Origin: Rhynochetos jubatus
Lineage: Eukaryota > Chordata > Aves > Eurypygiformes > Rhynochetidae
DNA length: 64,000 bases
Direction: 5' to 3'
Assembly (NCBI GenBank): GCA_027574665.1
Contig: CM050648.1
Span: forward strand, 138,074,175 to 138,138,174
Part shown: one piece after another, positions 51,102 to 63,454 of the stretch
Position numbering within the stretch: position 1 is the stretch's first letter
Layout: each line of letters begins with the position of its first letter
The notes under the pieces: generated by a model
The model's database searches: none
Seen by the model: only the letters and a program-made list of their open reading frames with translations
Told to the model about the DNA's origin: nothing
Program-made: the position numbers and the translations under genes

Positions 51102-51185
51102 TTTTTTTCTTTCTTCTTTCCCCTCTTTTTTCTGTTTTCTATTTTTTTCTACTTCTCCCCCTCTGCCCCCTCCCAGTCCCAGTTT
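51102..51185. repeat. Polypyrimidine tract of about 80 bases
   Basis: Almost entirely C and T, with runs of T7 and C5, ending in CCCTCCCAGTCCCAG. Long pyrimidine/purine strand asymmetry can form triplex DNA. The end also looks like an acceptor site, but the sequence that follows shows no clear exon. Confidence 0.8.
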
Positions 51186-54100
51186 CTAATGATCCATGTA
51201 GTGGATTGAATTCCCAGGACTGAAACCCTGACCTCCCTGAATTCACCAGGAGGAATTTTCACCTTCTTGTTTGACACAAAAGATTTCATACATACTACTA
51301 ATTAACCAAAGAAAGAATACAGCATATATATTTCAGCGTCTGGGTCTGCTCAGGACATACCCTAGCATCATTTCTTTGAATGTAATTTCACTGAAGGCAA
51401 TAGGAGTTCTACACGGATGCGAGTCTGTGTTGAATGGGTAAATACCAGCTATTTGTTCATACAGTGTTAGATGTGAGAGAGGAAAGGTTCATTTTAGGGG
51501 AAAACAATGACATGACATATCCTGCTTTTGCTAGCCAGGCCATAGTATGCATTTTACATGATAAGGAGAGACCCCATAAACCAGTAGGTCAAGGAAAATG
51601 CCCTCTGTTTCCTCAATGTATAATACACCATTCAAAGGGAAAGATCAGTGATGGGTGGTTTTGCATTTAAAACTCAGAGAGATTCATTATGCTGTATAAA
51701 CCACATTACATTAAACAGAGCATGCAAGCATTAAGCAGGTGTTTGCAGAATGCATCAGCAAGTAACGTGCACCATGAGCCCTCATCTCCTTTGCTGAAGC
51801 TGACAGCTACGGCTAAAGGAGTGGTGTGTATCGTGCTGCCCATAGCTGTGGTCCTTCGAGTCATAGAATCAGACAGCATTAGAATGTGAACCCAAGTTGC
51901 AGAAGCAGTAAGATGTGGTGACTGATAACTCCAAAGAGGGTCCATATGGCAGGATGGCTGTACTTATAAATATTTCAAATGTCAATTCACAAGGCTACAA
52001 TCATCCCAAGCTGTTTGTGTTATTCTGAATAATTGCTAGCAAACTATAACAAAATATTTGTCATACTAGAATAACACATATAAATTTAACTGCTGTATAC
52101 ACCAAGCTTTTCTCCAGATAATATTTTTTATTAGGTTAATAAAAACAACAGAGGCAGCATGGTTGCAGGGAATTTGTAAATAATTACCTATGAAAAACCC
52201 TTCATGCATACCTTTCCTGCTTTAGAGATTGCAGAACTTCATGTCTTTTCCTCAGTGAGGCCAGGCTAGTGTGACAGCAAGACAAGATCAAGGTAATCAG
52301 GGCTTGCTAAGGCATTATTTAGTTTTATTTTCTTCCATTAGCATTAGCACATGTCCTTATTTGATTTTATTGGATGTCATCAGTAATTACTAATGCACAG
52401 CCATGAGTATGCAGTGACAGAATGCAGGGAAAATGGTGCTTTCCATATTGATGTCTTTGAAGCATGTTGGATGTTTTGTGTGGCTCTAAGCCCTGGGATG
52501 AGACATGTTGCACTGAGAGTAGAACAGTTCGCAAACAGCAATTTTCACAACAGCACAGGAGGGGGTAAGCAGAATCAACTGGAGCTCCCCAAAAGGGTTT
52601 GCTGCTCTGTTTCTGATAATGGGTTTATTTCGTCCTTCTTAGTTACAGTGTGCTCCTGGAAAGGTTAAGCAACTTGTGGTTGATTTATATAATTTAATAC
52701 CCCTCCTCTCAGTTTGGAAGTGAAAACAGAGGAGAATTTCTCGAGTCATATGGCATCCATGGCATTTTGAAACAGACTTTAATCAATTCTTACCTTTCAG
52801 TTGCCTATTATGACCTCTAAACTGCTGACACTTCTATTAAAATTTCAGTACCATTCCAGGAAGAGAAGTGACAGAATTGCACATGCAGCCAACAAAATTA
52901 AGACCCATTCATGTGATAATCCTTCTTGCACAGTCCTGTATATAATCCTAGTAATTCTGGCCAAAGAAGAAGGTATTTATAACTTGTCAAACTTCCAAGT
53001 CTATTTCCCTGTCTTCTGACAACTAAAGGGTCAAACAGTCATTGACTTACAAACGTGGAACAATGTCTTATAGCAAGAAGAACTGATGTTCCCCACTGTG
53101 CTGAGGATTAAAAGTCCAGCTAAAGGATAAACTGTTGACAACTTTGAATATGATCTAATGTTTGTACATGGCTTGCAAAGTTTTGAGTACTGAGCCTTGG
53201 TCTTGTGCTTATCATCCCATTCTCTCAACCCACTCTGGTTGTCTTCACATGCCCCAGCATGGTTTACCCCTAGATACATGAGTGGACCTGAACCCTAGGT
53301 CAAGGGAGAATTAGAGGCACTATCCAGCATCATAGACTTTCTTCATCTAAAACCTTAAAACACAGTCAGCAGACTTCTGTCACGTAGCCCAGTGCCTCAC
53401 ATGCGAGGACTGCGGGACCACAAGAGGTCAAAGACATACCCTAGGCAGGACAGGTTCATGCAGAACAAGTAAGCACCTGGGTAACTGCAGCCTCATGACA
53501 AGAGAAAACTGCCATCCCAGTAAAAAAGGATCTGGTGCCAGACATAGGAGAGTGCAGAGGAACCTGGCGTGGCATGCTTAGCACAGGTTAGTGTGGAAAT
53601 TATCCCAGCCTGCTAATTTTTCTAGTTATTCAAGGCTCTTTTGTACAATGTTTGGAAGGGACCAGAGGCTCTGCTAACAGAGTGTGCAGTCGCTCTTCCT
53701 GTGATGTATGTGAGAATTCACAGAATGAACAGCATATGTTCAGCTTCAGCAAAGTACAGCAGAACAGAATATTTGGGAATGAACATTTTGGGGTGAACTT
53801 CTCAACCTTGGCCCATGTCAAGAAAGATAAAGACGGGAAGAGACTGTCCCCCACGAAATGCCTGGTAGATAATATCATGCTTTCAGTGGCAAGGACAGTG
53901 AGGCACACAACAGATTGTCTGGCAAGACTGCGTAGTCTCCAGTACTGGATGTCTTTAAGGGTCCAAACATCTATCAGGAGTGACTGTAGTGCAATTCTCC
54001 CTGCTTTGAGGCAGGGTGAGTTTCTCCAGCCCTATCTTCTCTGCATCTATGATAAGAATTTGCAGTACTGGGGTCCAAGCCCAGAGCTGTGGGAGCATTA

Positions 54101-57100
54101 GTCAGGATTTCAATGTTATACAAAATACTGCCAGACTGTTCTCACCACCCCAACACCATGGCTAGCATGCGACTGGTCATCTCATCACCTCCCACACCCT
54201 CGTGTGACACTGCGACAACAGGACAGTATATTAAACAGAAAATGTGCATGAGGTATAACTACTGTGCAAATGTCACAAATACATTGAAAGTGATAACAGC
54301 AGGAAAAGGTTACACTGATGTAGCAGCCTACAAAAGATGTTTTCACAAGCCTGCATCAGCTCTAGCAATGAAAGCTGAATGATTGCCCACACAAGCACTA
54401 TTAAAAGTCATGAATCTTCTCACCCTACTTCCTTTTCCTTTTACTGGAATTAGGTTTTGCGTCTCTTGGGTTGTTAAAATCCCACATATCCATTTGGGAT
54501 GAAGTACCATTTAATCACTTCAGATTGTGATGCTGAACTTTTTCTCTCTGTCAGAAGACCTTTCAGACTTTTTCGGCAAAGTGCACCATAGGGCCTATCC
54601 TTCTCTTGTCCAGGGGCAGTGCAGAACAAGAATCATGGTGTGAATAATTCAGTTCAAAGAAAACACTTCTTCCTGATGGATCTTTTCTAGTCAAAAGTCT
54701 TTGAAAACATTCCCAGGTGTAAGGCAAATTTCTTTACCAATCTGTCATCCACTAAAAATGTTTATACCCTAAGGTTGGGACTGAGAATCCAGGCAAGACC
54801 CAGGCAGAGTTGGGAGCACAAGGGCTAGGGAAATGCAGAGGTCCCATAAAAGCCATTATGGGACACTGTGGCAGGAGTGCAGGGGTGTATATGTCCTCCT
54901 CGTGAGTGATAGAAATGCCCCTGTACTCCAGGATTTGTCAGTTTGTCACAGGGGCACAGACTCTGCTCCTTGTACGTGGAATTGCAGGTGTGCAGATGCC
55001 AGATAATAATAACTCAAGCATTGCTTTCTCTTTAAATAGGTCTAGCAATTCAAAGCAGCTTCTCTAACATATAATTTAAAGGAGTTGGAAGGTTCCTCCC
55101 AATAACAACAAACAGTAGTATGCTTTGTTGTAATAAAACATATGTTGTTTCTACCAAGAGTTGATCATTCCTGCTCTCAAATTCAGAAACTTAAAATCTG
55201 CAGCCACTTACCTACTAAAGTGCAGTAAATGTTCATTCTCAAAGGCTAATGTATTATTAATACCATGGGAAAGACATCTTAATATATTTATAGACATATT
55301 CCCTACATTTTTGCTAGACCATGTGGGAAAGAATACAAATACTGTCGAGATCCTTAATCAATACCGATGATCATTACAGCCCTATACAACAGACCAGCCC
55401 TTACTGCCAATGAATTCTAGCTTTTAATCTGTACTGTTGAAGTATTCATAAATCTGTTTCACCCACTAAATGCAGTGAAAAACTGAAGTCACCACCTGCA
55501 AGACATCTGTGATTTATTCTTTTGGGATTCTAACGATGAGATCAGAGTCATTACAATCTAAAGCAAGGTGGGTGGCTAATAAATCTGTTACTGATTTACA
55601 CATAGATCGTGGTGTTGCATTGCTAATTGGAAAGGAAACAACCTGTAATTGTGTGCCAAATGGCATGCTGTGGTCGTAGATGGAATATGATCCTTAATAG
55701 GATTTAATTCTCAATAGTGTGTATATTGCTAAGGTTAAGAACCTGTGCCACACTGCCAGCAGCCAGGTAAACAGAGAAGAGACAATTAGGATATTCAGAC
55801 CACTTGTAGGAAAGGAATATGTGTGAAGCAGTAAACAAGAGAGGGACTTATCTATAGGGCAGTAGGCCCCAACTCGTCTAGGAAAACAAGGTATGCCAAT
55901 AGAGCTAAGGAGGTGGTTACCTGTGACAAAGAGAGTCAGGCAGCTCTTACGTCAGAGAGGGAGAGAGGCGAAGAGGAAAAGAGACCCTGTACCAGATAAA
56001 GATGGAACGTGGCAGGTAACCTCATGAGGTGAAAGTTATTTTAAGGACCTAAACAACAAGGAATGGCAAGTTTTAGGAGTGACAGATATTGCAGCCATGA
56101 AGAAATTACAGAATAAGTAAAACGTGTTCCTTTCTTTATTAGCCCATATTTTGAGTTAGCCAAGATGGGATCTTAAACCTCCTTAGGGCTGGACAACTTG
56201 TAGATAGGTGATCTGTGCTTGTAGTCGTAAAACTATGTGTACATCTTGGTTGCACAGGAAGACTTACCACTGAGAGTGATATTATGGAACGTGCTTGAAA
56301 TAACTGTGCACAAGTGCCAGACAAACTCACTCCACCTGCACCACAACCGTGGGAATCTGGGCTGAAAGAAGAAGAACTGGCACCAACGCCTTTCAGTTCA
56401 TCTCTTCTCCAAGAGGAACGTTTAAGATAACAGTAATGAAGGTGTATTTTCAAGGGACAAAAAGTCCAGGATCATGGAACCTGCCAAAAGATCTCTCAGG
56501 CCCATCAGTGCCTGGTGTTTGGGAAGGCCCAGACAACTGACAAAAAAGAGATGTTGACTGGCATCTCTCATGGCAAGACAATCCAAAATTATGTGGGTTC
56601 TGGATTGTCAGATTTGTCAGCCACAGTGTAATTCATGTCTGATTACAATACAGTGTTTCATGCACACCAGCTTTGTGCCAGTGGCCTGTGTAGGAGAGAA
56701 AAGGCTGCCTGCATGTGCCAGTGTACAGTCACATAAGCGTTATAGCATGTAGAGTCACTGGTGACCATCTTTGGGCTGTCCCGCACTTTTATTCTAAGCT
56801 GGCTATGAAATAGCCTTTTAAAAGATATGTACACACAGTGAGATGTATGTGTCAAAGACATTTTTCCTCAGCTGCATGTTTTCATGCCAGATGTTGAAAC
56901 AGTTTTTAGTCCCACTCTGAACCCCAGACTCCCCGAAACTGCAGCTGGCGCAGTTTTAGCTGTGCATTTCTATTGCTGGTGTAAGGAGAGGATTTTATTT
57001 TCAAATAGCATGGGCCTACCTGGCCTTGAATATGCCTAAGGAGTGTTCTCATACTGGAGGGCTTCTGGAGGAGGTCTGCAGAACCAGGAGGGTCTCAGTG

Positions 57101-59184
57101 CCTTCCCCTGGGGCTCTGCCACAGCCTTGTGAAATGCGGTAGTTTTGTTCTACATACCTTGAGTCACAATAACGACATTAAAGCATCACATTTGGGAAAG
57201 GTGAAAATATTATGGTCGCCCAACTAAAATGTAAGCAGGACTTTCAGACCTGCTCCCAGCTGGATGATCAGTTGCACCAAACCCACAGCGCTAGCTGGCA
57301 CTGTTCAGCGATGTCTCTTCAGGAGAGCTTCGAGCCAGAAATTCAGTCAGGATTAGGGTGTGTAACATTCACATTCTTCACAGGCCCAGGCGTCAGAAAG
57401 GCACAAACTTCTGACCTACAATGGGAAAGTCTGTTCAGGAGAAAGGTCATCTGCTTGTGGAGGTCTCACAGGTACAGCTTCCCAGCAACATGCATGGAGC
57501 TGCTCAGGGAGGCCAGGAGCCTCCTTGGGCAACTGCACTCCACACTTCTTGCATTGTGAAGGTCCTTCTTTTCCTCAGGCAATGTCAGGCAATCTGCAGA
57601 GCTCCTGCACGCTTGGAGCTGGAGCAGCTTGCAACCTGGACATACCACTGTGGAAAATCAATGGAGGGAGGATGACCTTGGAATTAATTTTTTAAGCAAA
57701 CAAAATATCTTTTTGTTGCCAGCCGAAAACATTTACTTGCCATTAGTCATCTTCTTGCCTTCCTCCAAACTATGAAATGGGCTTAAGCATGACATTGAAA
57801 TGCACACTGATGGATTTTCTTTCATTTGCTCATTTCTAGTTCTTACTTGTGTGGTTACTGAGTTTTTATGGTTTGTGAACTGAAACCTTGCCTTGTCCTA
57901 ACCCCCTGCAGTGGCCACACACAAGTAAAACCACAGTGGCTCTGGGCTGCAGCTTAAAAGTAGGGAGAATTTCCATTACTGCTTAAGAGGCAAGGATGTG
58001 GTTTGTCACTGAACTTTACCAGTTCCCATCACTGCCAAACTCTCCAGCTCCTACCTCCATGCCCAGAAATGTCCTTCCTTTGACCTCCCTCTTTGCAGGA
58101 AAGGGTCCTTGCATTGCAGAAACTTCAAGGTATACCCTACTAGAAACTGCAGGAACCTGAGGGAGGATCAGTGGTTTATCGTCAGACACATCATGGAGCT
58201 GGCAATTTTCAAGGTTTACAGAAGATTGTTCAAAGATGTAGAAGAAATCCATGGCAGAACTGAGAACAAAGTGAAATGGCTCTCTTCAGACCTATTTCCT
58301 ACCCACCCAGTCATGCTGTCATTACCTTGCAGGGTCCGTAAATGCCCAGTTGCTGTAAGTGACTAGAAATGAAGACTTATTTTGACTTTGGCACAGACTG
58401 AGTAGATCTCAGTGATATGGGACTTCCTACAGTGCGCTTATCGCACTTAAATAAATCCAGCAGGCATAGCATCATATTTTGCCCAGTATTTAAAGTTCAG
58501 GAGGCAATTTTCTTGAACTCCTCCCTGTATTACACAGTGAGAAGAATCATCTAAACATTCAATCAACAAGCAGTTTCTAATCATTTTTTCTGAAAGATAA
58601 AACAAATGCAGGCAAATAGACAAATCCTATCACCAGAAAACAGCCAGGATAGCTGATTTGTGTGCTGGGACATTTCTTAGGAGCATGGATACACTGAGAA
58701 GTGTTCTCCTTCCTTTAAGGCACAGAGACACTACGAAACGTCCAAACACAGAAACAGTCAAAACCTCTGAAATATCTCAACCCCACACTCTTTCCTATAA
58801 TTTCTGAGTCCAGGGTATACCATTCCGGACTGTGCTGCATTGTAAAACATTCACTCCAGAACACATGTTTAAGAGTTATTATGCTACCCTGAAATGCAAT
58901 TCCCTACACATCAAACCCCACAGATCTCTCTTTGGGGTGCACGAGGAATTTTGCTCCCTGGGAAGAGCTGTACCAGGGCAGGCTGGCACATGGCAGTGGG
59001 TGAGAAGCACTGGTGCTGTGCAGTGATGCACTACTTTCTTCCTCTCAAACCTACATGCAGGAGTTGCACTGAGGGTGTCTGCAATGTAAAACCATGACCA
59101 CGTACGAAGAGCATTTCCAAGAATTTCAAACTTAAAAAAAATTTTCAGAGCAAGGTTATATCCTGGTAGTGTTTCTGCTGTTGA

Positions 59185-59274
59185 TTAAAAAGAAAACCCC
59201 CAACTAACCAACCAAACACCAAAAAATCACACAAAAAACAACCAACCAAAAAACCCAGAAATTACAACAAAAAG
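59185..59274. repeat. A/C-rich low-complexity tract, AACC-like
   Basis: About 90 bases of A and C with repeated CAACC/ACCAA units and few other bases. It is likely a decayed microsatellite or A-rich tail. The opposite strand is correspondingly GT-rich. Confidence 0.8.
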
Positions 59275-60089
59275 CATTTATGCAAAAGCTAGGCAGATTA
59301 GGGGCAACCTTTAGGCTCTTGGCAAATGGCCGAAGGAGCCCTCAGCAGCCTGAAGTTTGGGTACCCCAGTTCAAAAGTGATGCAAAACACTCATTCTCAC
59401 CCTCTGGCAGACCTTCCAGGTAGCAGAGGCTTTCACTCATTCCTGACTCTCATCCCAGTGTGGCAGTTCAGAGCATCTCCTGCCCATCCTCTGGGCCGAG
59501 CCCAGCTGCAGCCATCGTCCCCTCCTCCATGACTGAATATCACCACGTTGTACAATACTTCTGATTTTTAATGATCAGCTTTTCCCTGTGCTTTGAGTAG
59601 CAAGGGCTGATGGTGGAGGGAAGGGTGACCTTGTGAAGAAGGGTCTGGCTTGAGTTGCAGCCCTGGACGCAGTTCCCAGCTGCACTACTGGCTCCAAGTC
59701 TTCTCCTACCCTGCGTCAGGTCCTTTTCGACGCCCCTTGGCTCCAAGTCAGCAGAGCACTTAAAGGTAGGCTTAGCAAATGCTCACATGTGTGGGACTAA
59801 TCGTGTCTGCGGTCACACTCAGCTGGGCTGAAATCTACGTTGCTTGTCTAGGCTGTACCCTCTGTAGCTACCTACCTACCAGTCGGTCCAGCACCCAGCA
59901 TAAAGGTAGAAAACATTACATCTCGTAGGAAGTACATACTTTGATCTTGTCTGTAGGATTGATACAGAAAAGTGCATATAATTAGAACTTGGTCATATGT
60001 CATTTAACAGCTACGTGTTGTTACTTTCATTTTGTTAGCAGCCTGCCTTGCTCTAAAAATAGAGGGGTTTTCCACCACTTCCTTACATT

Positions 60090-60400
60090 TTTTCTTTTTG
60101 TGGTAAATGTAACTGTAAACAATTAATAATTCCAATTAGTGGGGTGTGTGTGTGTGTGTGTTGGTAACTCTGGCAGCTGCCTTTTCACAGCTTTTTCTAG
60201 GCTGCTGCAGGGGCCAATCAGATCATATAAATGTGCATATTAACAAAGGTTCATTAACTGACTGTCTTTCTAAGCCTCTGGAAAAGGAGCAAAGCAGGGA
60301 TGAGCCTTAGAAGTAAGCGAACTGTGTTCTTCACTAAATTTGACATCATACTGAAATCAGCAGCTTTTTAATAATCTGCATTTAAGATGCAAATGTATCT
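60090..60400. promoter_or_regulatory. Motif-dense stretch, possible enhancer
   Basis: GTAAACA next to TTAATAATT and CCAATTAG (60114-60139), then a GT repeat, a palindromic GGCAGCTGCC E-box (60172-60181), GGCCAATCAG near 60213, ATATAAAT near 60225 and AACAAAGG (a SOX/TCF-type site) near 60243. The order is dense and repeat-free apart from the GT run. This is plausible for a cis-regulatory element, but only cross-species alignment or chromatin data could show it. Confidence 0.25.
60144..60161. repeat. (GT)9 microsatellite
   Basis: Nine uninterrupted GT units. This is the only clear dinucleotide microsatellite in the window and is likely length-polymorphic. Confidence 0.95.
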
Positions 60401-61879
60401 ATTTGATAGGAAAGTCAAATGTATGAATAAAGATTCCGAATCATTTTATTACTTCTTGATCACTGTTGGCAAGGGGGGAATGATCATGCTAACAGCCTTA
60501 TTGAGTGAAAGCCATATGCCTGAAATGGAGACAACACAGAAGTTACAAAGTTTAGTGATATTAAGTTACATGGAGAAAGGTTCATTGAAAGTAGCGACTA
60601 ATTAATGACCTCAGAGGTAACCCTACCAGCTACCACACTGGTTAGAGAGGTGAATCCTATTAACAATCTCCTAAATGCAGTTTCCAATTACTAATCTTTT
60701 CAGCAGCTTTATAGTGTAAGAGAAATTACTTCAGACCCCTGTTCCCATCACAGGGTCATCTTGTTTCACTTTCAGTCTGTGCTACAGAATGATAGTCTTA
60801 CGGGCAGCCTCTGACAGCCAAGAGGTTATTTGAATATTGCCAGAGCTCAGCAAGACATCTACATTTGAAATGCAACAAATGCAGAGTGGCAGTTCAGCTC
60901 TCTTCCTCCTATCGTATCAATTGCTAAAATTGTAGAATAATTGCTCTTACCCCATGGATTAAACAGGGAGTGAATGGCCTTCGACTGTCCTGGCTCTGAC
61001 GTAAAGGAGACAAGGTTGTGGGGAAAGATCAAATCTTTTATTAAAGTGATAGACATAGCTGGAAAAAGGGACAAGATATTAGGCATGCCAGCCTTTGGGA
61101 AAGATTAAAGAGTCTGAAAGTTTGCTCAGTTTTTCCAGCTATATAAAGATACTACTTTTCTCTATGAAGTTTGCCTCTTTAGACCACCGTGTCTGCTGTT
61201 GCACTATTATGTGACTCTGCTAGAACAGGGTAAAGCTGCAAGGGGGTAGACAGGCAGACAGAAATGGGCTATGGCCATGTGGTCGCTTGGTTGCTTGGTA
61301 ATCAGAGGCTGTTCCTTGTCTCACTAATTAGTGTGTAATAGCTGTGTATGCTGGCTCACTTTGGGATGTCTTATCAAAGGGGGAGAAAGAACTGGGTTTA
61401 ATTTAGCTATACAGAGGGACTGCATCTGTTTTCTTAGCCACTGAAGGATTACAATTGTTTTTAGATGACAGCAGGTCATATGCGTATAAGCTTTTTTAAT
61501 TATAACTGAAATTTCTTTTCAACCTAGGGAAATAATTTAATTTTAACATTACTATTATTTTTTTTTGTCTTCCTTCTAACTCCCCCAACTTTCTTACTCA
61601 CAACATCAATCTTTCCGCTTTCCACATAACTGACAGATTTTCTTTGTTCATATCTGTCACTGGATTTTTCTTTTGATTCATGCAACAATTACATAGTTCA
61701 GGTTTAAAGGTTATGAAAGCTGTGTTTTGGCATTCAACCAGTCTCATCTCTGGAAACATTAGTCAAATATTCTTGTTTAAAATTCTCTCTATAGAAGGAA
61801 ACATTGCCACCTAGGTCTCTGCCTGTATTCCATTTTTTCTGTCATCTCAGTGCTTCTCTGACTAGGTCTTGCTTTGCAC

Positions 61880-62091
61880 AATTCAGAATTTTCTTCACTG
61901 AAAGGATTGTCAGGCTTTGGAATGGGCTGCCCAGGGAGGTGAGTGAGCCACCATCCCTGGAGGTATTTAAGAGACTGTGGATGAGGTGCTTAGGTACATG
62001 GTTTAGTAGTGGTATTAGCAGTGTTAGGTTAATGGTTGGACTTGTTGTTAGACTTAAAGGTCTTTTCCAACCCAAAGATTCTATGAAAAGG
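61880..62091 (+). mobile_element. CR1 LINE, 5'-truncated 3' end
   Basis: This is a short CR1 copy in sense orientation. Its frame reads FTERIVRLWNGLPREV followed by PPSLEVFKRL, the same ORF2 C-terminal block seen in the CR1 at the right edge, so two copies lie in opposite orientation about 1.4 kb apart. After the coding tail comes the CR1 3' untranslated text, with 'tgcttaggtacatggttta', 'ttaatggttggactt' and 'aaaggtcttttccaaccc', ending in 'gattctatga', the start of the terminal octamer repeat. The left end near 61880 is a normal 5' truncation. The 3' text differs from that expected for the right-edge copy, suggesting a different CR1 subfamily. No clear target-site duplication was seen. Confidence 0.92.
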
Positions 62092-63454
62092 CTCAAATTT
62101 CATGATAGTTTGGGGCTTACAGTGTTGTGTCATGTCGTGAGATGTTCTGCTTTCTTCTCATGTCATTCCTAACTCATTTGCTCAGCATAAACTTGTTTGA
62201 ATGTCTTTGCACAGTAAAGGATGCCAGAATAGAAGTGACCCATTAGAAACACAGTGACATTAAGAAGGAATACAAGATAGAGAGCCAGAAGAACCCAAAG
62301 GAGAAGGCTGTAAAAAATCCCATATATCCAATAGGTCTGTAAAACCTAAAAAGACAGGTGGAAACCGACTATTATCCTTTTGCTGGCCAAGTTAGGCTTA
62401 AAAGAAAGGCCAGTAGATATAATTAACTCATTTGAGACTCTAATATTGGCCAAGAAGTTTATCACGGATGTGCAAGAGATGAAAAAGAAGGGGTCCTGGT
62501 ATTTTCTTAATGGATCCCCAGTGATGATCAAGGCTGATTATCCCATAGCTGGTCAAAAGAAGGATTCCAGGGAACACTGAGGAAAGCTCTCCCACCCTCA
62601 TTCCCAGCCCACAGGTCCTGAACAAGTGAGAGATGAATGGGCCTGAATGATATGGTTCATATGGCAGGAAGAAAATCATACAGCTGGCATTTGAAGACTC
62701 ACTCTAACCCTGTTAAGTAACTCCTGAGTTGCAACGAGCAACAACCTCGGTACAGCAGGGTCCGCTTGCAGACACTGTGGTCCGGAAATGCAAGCCAAGA
62801 AGTGATGTGGATTTCACATCAAGAAATTTTTAACACATTTAACAACTGTGAAATCTGAAAAATAGACACGAAAAGCTAAACATGCCTCAGTTGAGCCAGA
62901 AAATTAGTTAGCCATGTGGATGAATCAGTAGATGGGACTTTGAAACCACACCTTACTTTTGAGCTAAGCTCTTGGCTGGAGGGTGTTGGGTGAGCACTTA
63001 AACCTGCAAATACAGAATACATTCCCCGTGCCAGAGGTCACATATGTACTAGATCACCCCCATATTCTTGGATAACAGCAATTGAAAGCCAGCCAAGGAA
63101 TAGATCTATCAGCCAGTGCACACAACAGCCTTTTGTATTCAAGAAAGATCACATGCCTAGGACTGATAGTATTTGGCAACTTTTTCCACTCTCTGGAGGT
63201 GATGCACCACAGACACTTGCTCACCTCCGGGACAGGATGATCTCCTTTCCAGAGCAAAACATGAGAAACTGTGACTGGAACCAGAGGTAAGGAAAAGTAG
63301 AGATGCTGCCATTACTACTACCCTATCTCAGCTGCCATGGTGCTCCAGCGAAAAGGAGATGACAAAGTTGCTCTCAAAAGAGCAGAAATTTGTTATCCTC
63401 AAAAGTAGATAATCTGAACAATTGGAGGAAAACAAATTTTACCAATGGGCAAAT
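62092..63454. other. Unrecognised sequence between two CR1 copies
   Basis: About 1.36 kb between a plus-strand and a minus-strand CR1. Frames are short (up to 79 codons) and unrecognised. A GTAAGG donor-like site lies at 63287. No target-site duplications or other repeat could be identified. Confidence 0.5.

Larger units (their letters stand above)
48831..60089. other. Non-coding, nothing firmly recognised
   Basis: Contains a possible old LINE2/MIR-type tail at about 48925-48975, the pyrimidine tract at 51102, a purine-rich stretch near 55950-55990 and the A/C-rich tract at 59185. A 149-codon plus frame (53652-54101) opens at TTG, with its first ATG at codon 29, and shows no recognised domain. 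Confidence 0.5.

Noticed and set aside
51859-51885. TCATAGAATCA as a CR1 3' terminal repeat
   Set aside because: No further CR1 sequence on either side. Eleven bases alone are not enough.
53652-54101. 149-codon plus-strand open frame as a gene
   Set aside because: It opens at TTG, not ATG. The first ATG is at codon 29. No known domain, and no promoter or splice context beyond a mediocre GTGAGT near 54015. Length is within chance expectation.
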